Assembly: GCA_043817345.1 (NCBI GenBank)
Contig: JBDRGZ010000030.1
Span: 1 to 5,948, forward strand
Direction: 5' to 3'
DNA: 5,948 nucleotides
From: CAYSXS01 sp043817345
GTDB lineage: Bacteria > Patescibacteriota > Patescibacteriia > UBA2196
Below are positions 5,209-5,948 of this stretch, piece after piece; position 1 is the first letter of the stretch, and every line of letters starts with the position of its first letter. The translations under genes and the position numbers were made by a program. The notes under the pieces were generated by a model. It did not search any database, was not told the origin of the DNA, and saw nothing but the letters and a program-made list of their open reading frames with translations.

Positions 5209-5313
5209 GTCTGTCTTTTTGTGGGGGCTTTTATTAATTATCCAAATAAGAAAAAAAGCACAAATAAAACCCAAGCAAAACCCCACGAGAAAAATCAATG
5301 TTTTTTCTTCCAT
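5206..5313 (-). CDS. Small single-pass membrane protein, 35 residues
   Basis: An unrecognised gene of 35 codons. The start ATG (5313-5311) has a strong Shine-Dalgarno, GGGAGG (5324-5319), at 5 nt spacing, much better than any neighbour's. The product begins MEEK, has an uninterrupted hydrophobic span at residues 6-26 (LIFLVGFCLGFICAFFLIWII) that is long enough for one membrane helix and carries two Cys and two small-residue GF steps, and ends in the basic tail NKSPHKKTD. The charge pattern (acidic N-terminus, Lys-rich C-terminus) suggests the tail faces the cytoplasm. The gene lies 34 nt after the stop of the PH-domain membrane protein, on the same strand, and both are probably cotranscribed and end at the terminator before queA. 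It may be a partner or regulator of the PH protein; that is inference only. Because the ORF is short, chance cannot be excluded from one genome, but the ribosome site plus membrane helix make a real gene likely. Confidence 0.65.
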   Translation of the reverse strand: MEEKTLIFLVGFCLGFICAFFLIWIINKSPHKKTD

Positions 5314-5347
5314 CCTGACCTCCCAACATTTATTTAAAAATTTCTAT

Positions 5348-5917
5348 TTATTCATGTTCCGAGTCATCTGGATTAATCCCCTGTTCCATCATTTTTTGCT
5401 TCTTCCAGCGTACCAAGGCCAATATCTTCTTTGTCACGTCATACGAGCCAGGTATTTGTTTAAATACAAATCTAGGGTTTGATCCAGCTGTTTGTACGTG
5501 CACATTACCAAAATGTAAGAAAGTTGGCAAGAAACCTTTAACTTCAGATGTTACATCCTGAATACGATACAATCTATGTGCAGAAATATATCTTGAAAAA
5601 AGACCTCTTTGTTCAATATTTACAATTCTTTCATTTGTTATCACCCAGACATCTAAATAATAATCAATCCAAGCTCTAAAGAAAAAAGTAATAGAGTATA
5701 AATAATACACACTGGTTAAAAGATTAATAAAAACTGTTTTAGATCCTCCATCTAATAAACTTGTATATTCACTAGCTAACCACCTTAACACTAAAGGCAA
5801 AAGAAAGATTATTAAATAAAGAAAAAACATTCTAAATAAAATCCACCAATGTCTTCTTAACACCATTATTATCTTCTCGTTTGGCTCCTGGCCTGGAAAA
5901 AGAGTTGTGTAAGGCAT
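5348..5917 (-). CDS. Membrane protein with bacterial PH domain (bPH2/YdbS-like, former DUF304)
   Basis: A 189-residue inner-membrane protein. After a short N-terminus (LFPGQEPNEKIIMVLRRHW, 6-24) it has two hydrophobic segments at about 25-46 and 62-82. A bacterial PH-like domain follows at about 87-170: LDVWVITNERIVNIEQRGLF, RYISAHRLYRIQDVTSEVKG, FLHFGNVHVQTAG and FKQIPGSYDV. The pattern 'ITNERI...GLFSR...L.RIQDV...G.L...FG...V.TAG' is typical of the family formerly called DUF304. The tail (171-189) is basic, then acidic (DDSEHE). The biochemical role of these proteins is unknown; homologues in Bacillus (YdbS, YdbT) have been linked to envelope stress or bacteriocin resistance. ATG 5917 is chosen because no other start codon lies between it and an in-frame stop nine codons upstream; no Shine-Dalgarno is visible. 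Its promoter is probably outside or at the window edge. The 35-residue membrane gene follows after 34 nt. Confidence 0.87.
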   Translation of the reverse strand: MPYTTLFPGQEPNEKIIMVLRRHWWILFRMFFLYLIIFLLPLVLRWLASEYTSLLDGGSKTVFINLLTSVYYLYSITFFFRAWIDYYLDVWVITNERIVNIEQRGLFSRYISAHRLYRIQDVTSEVKGFLPTFLHFGNVHVQTAGSNPRFVFKQIPGSYDVTKKILALVRWKKQKMMEQGINPDDSEHE

Positions 5918-5948
5918 AAGGTTAAAATAATGGTAAAGCCCAATCTAC

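Noticed and set aside
5196..5214. Hairpin ACAGACT/AGTCTGT followed by CTTTTT as a plus-strand terminator
   Set aside because: No plus-strand gene ends here. The 7-bp stem overlaps the end of the 35-residue gene and the queA -35, so it may be incidental or limit antisense RNA.
5150..5215. preQ1 riboswitch in front of queA
   Set aside because: queA is a plausible target, but the short segment lacks the C-rich loop and A-rich tail of preQ1-I, and the predicted leader is only about 24 nt.
5219..5482. Plus-strand open frame of 87 codons
   Set aside because: It overlaps the end of the PH-domain gene and the 35-residue gene on the opposite strand, lacks a motif, and has a GTG start without a ribosome site.

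Overview
This AT-rich window carries compact bacterial housekeeping genes. The protein sequences (ClpP, an RNase Y with a short leader, a 3D-domain protein with the phrase DGIVAANFLPFGTKI, a slim QueA and a PH-domain membrane protein) look most like those I associate with Candidate Phyla Radiation (Patescibacteria) genomes. That placement is inference from protein style, low GC and short gaps. No rRNA or phylogenetic marker is present to prove it.

Left part, plus strand. The 3' part of a DHH/DHHA1 phosphoesterase (NrnA-like) enters from outside the window. It is followed at once by a 148-bp imperfect palindromic repeat (847-994) whose AT-rich core holds a good promoter for clpP. clpP ends in a hairpin terminator. 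A gap of about 300 bp then holds an extended -10 promoter and a long AT-rich leader for rny (RNase Y). rny ends in a perfect 13-bp stem that also serves the convergent gene on its right.

Right part, minus strand, in order of transcription (right to left): a membrane-anchored bacterial PH-domain protein; a previously untracked 35-residue single-pass membrane protein with a near-ideal ribosome binding site; an intrinsic terminator overlapping a new promoter; queA (queuosine biosynthesis); another near-consensus promoter with dyad sequences; and a secreted 3D-domain protein.

Taken together, the genes cover RNA turnover (NrnA degrades the short oligonucleotides left by endonucleases such as RNase Y), protein turnover (ClpP), tRNA wobble-base modification (QueA) and the cell envelope (3D, PH and the small membrane protein). 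They are not one pathway. I see no phage, CRISPR, toxin-antitoxin or secondary-metabolite system. The items most worth a second look are the promoter-bearing repeat, the 35-residue gene, the terminator/promoter overlap before queA, and an orphan perfect Shine-Dalgarno sequence upstream of the 3D gene.
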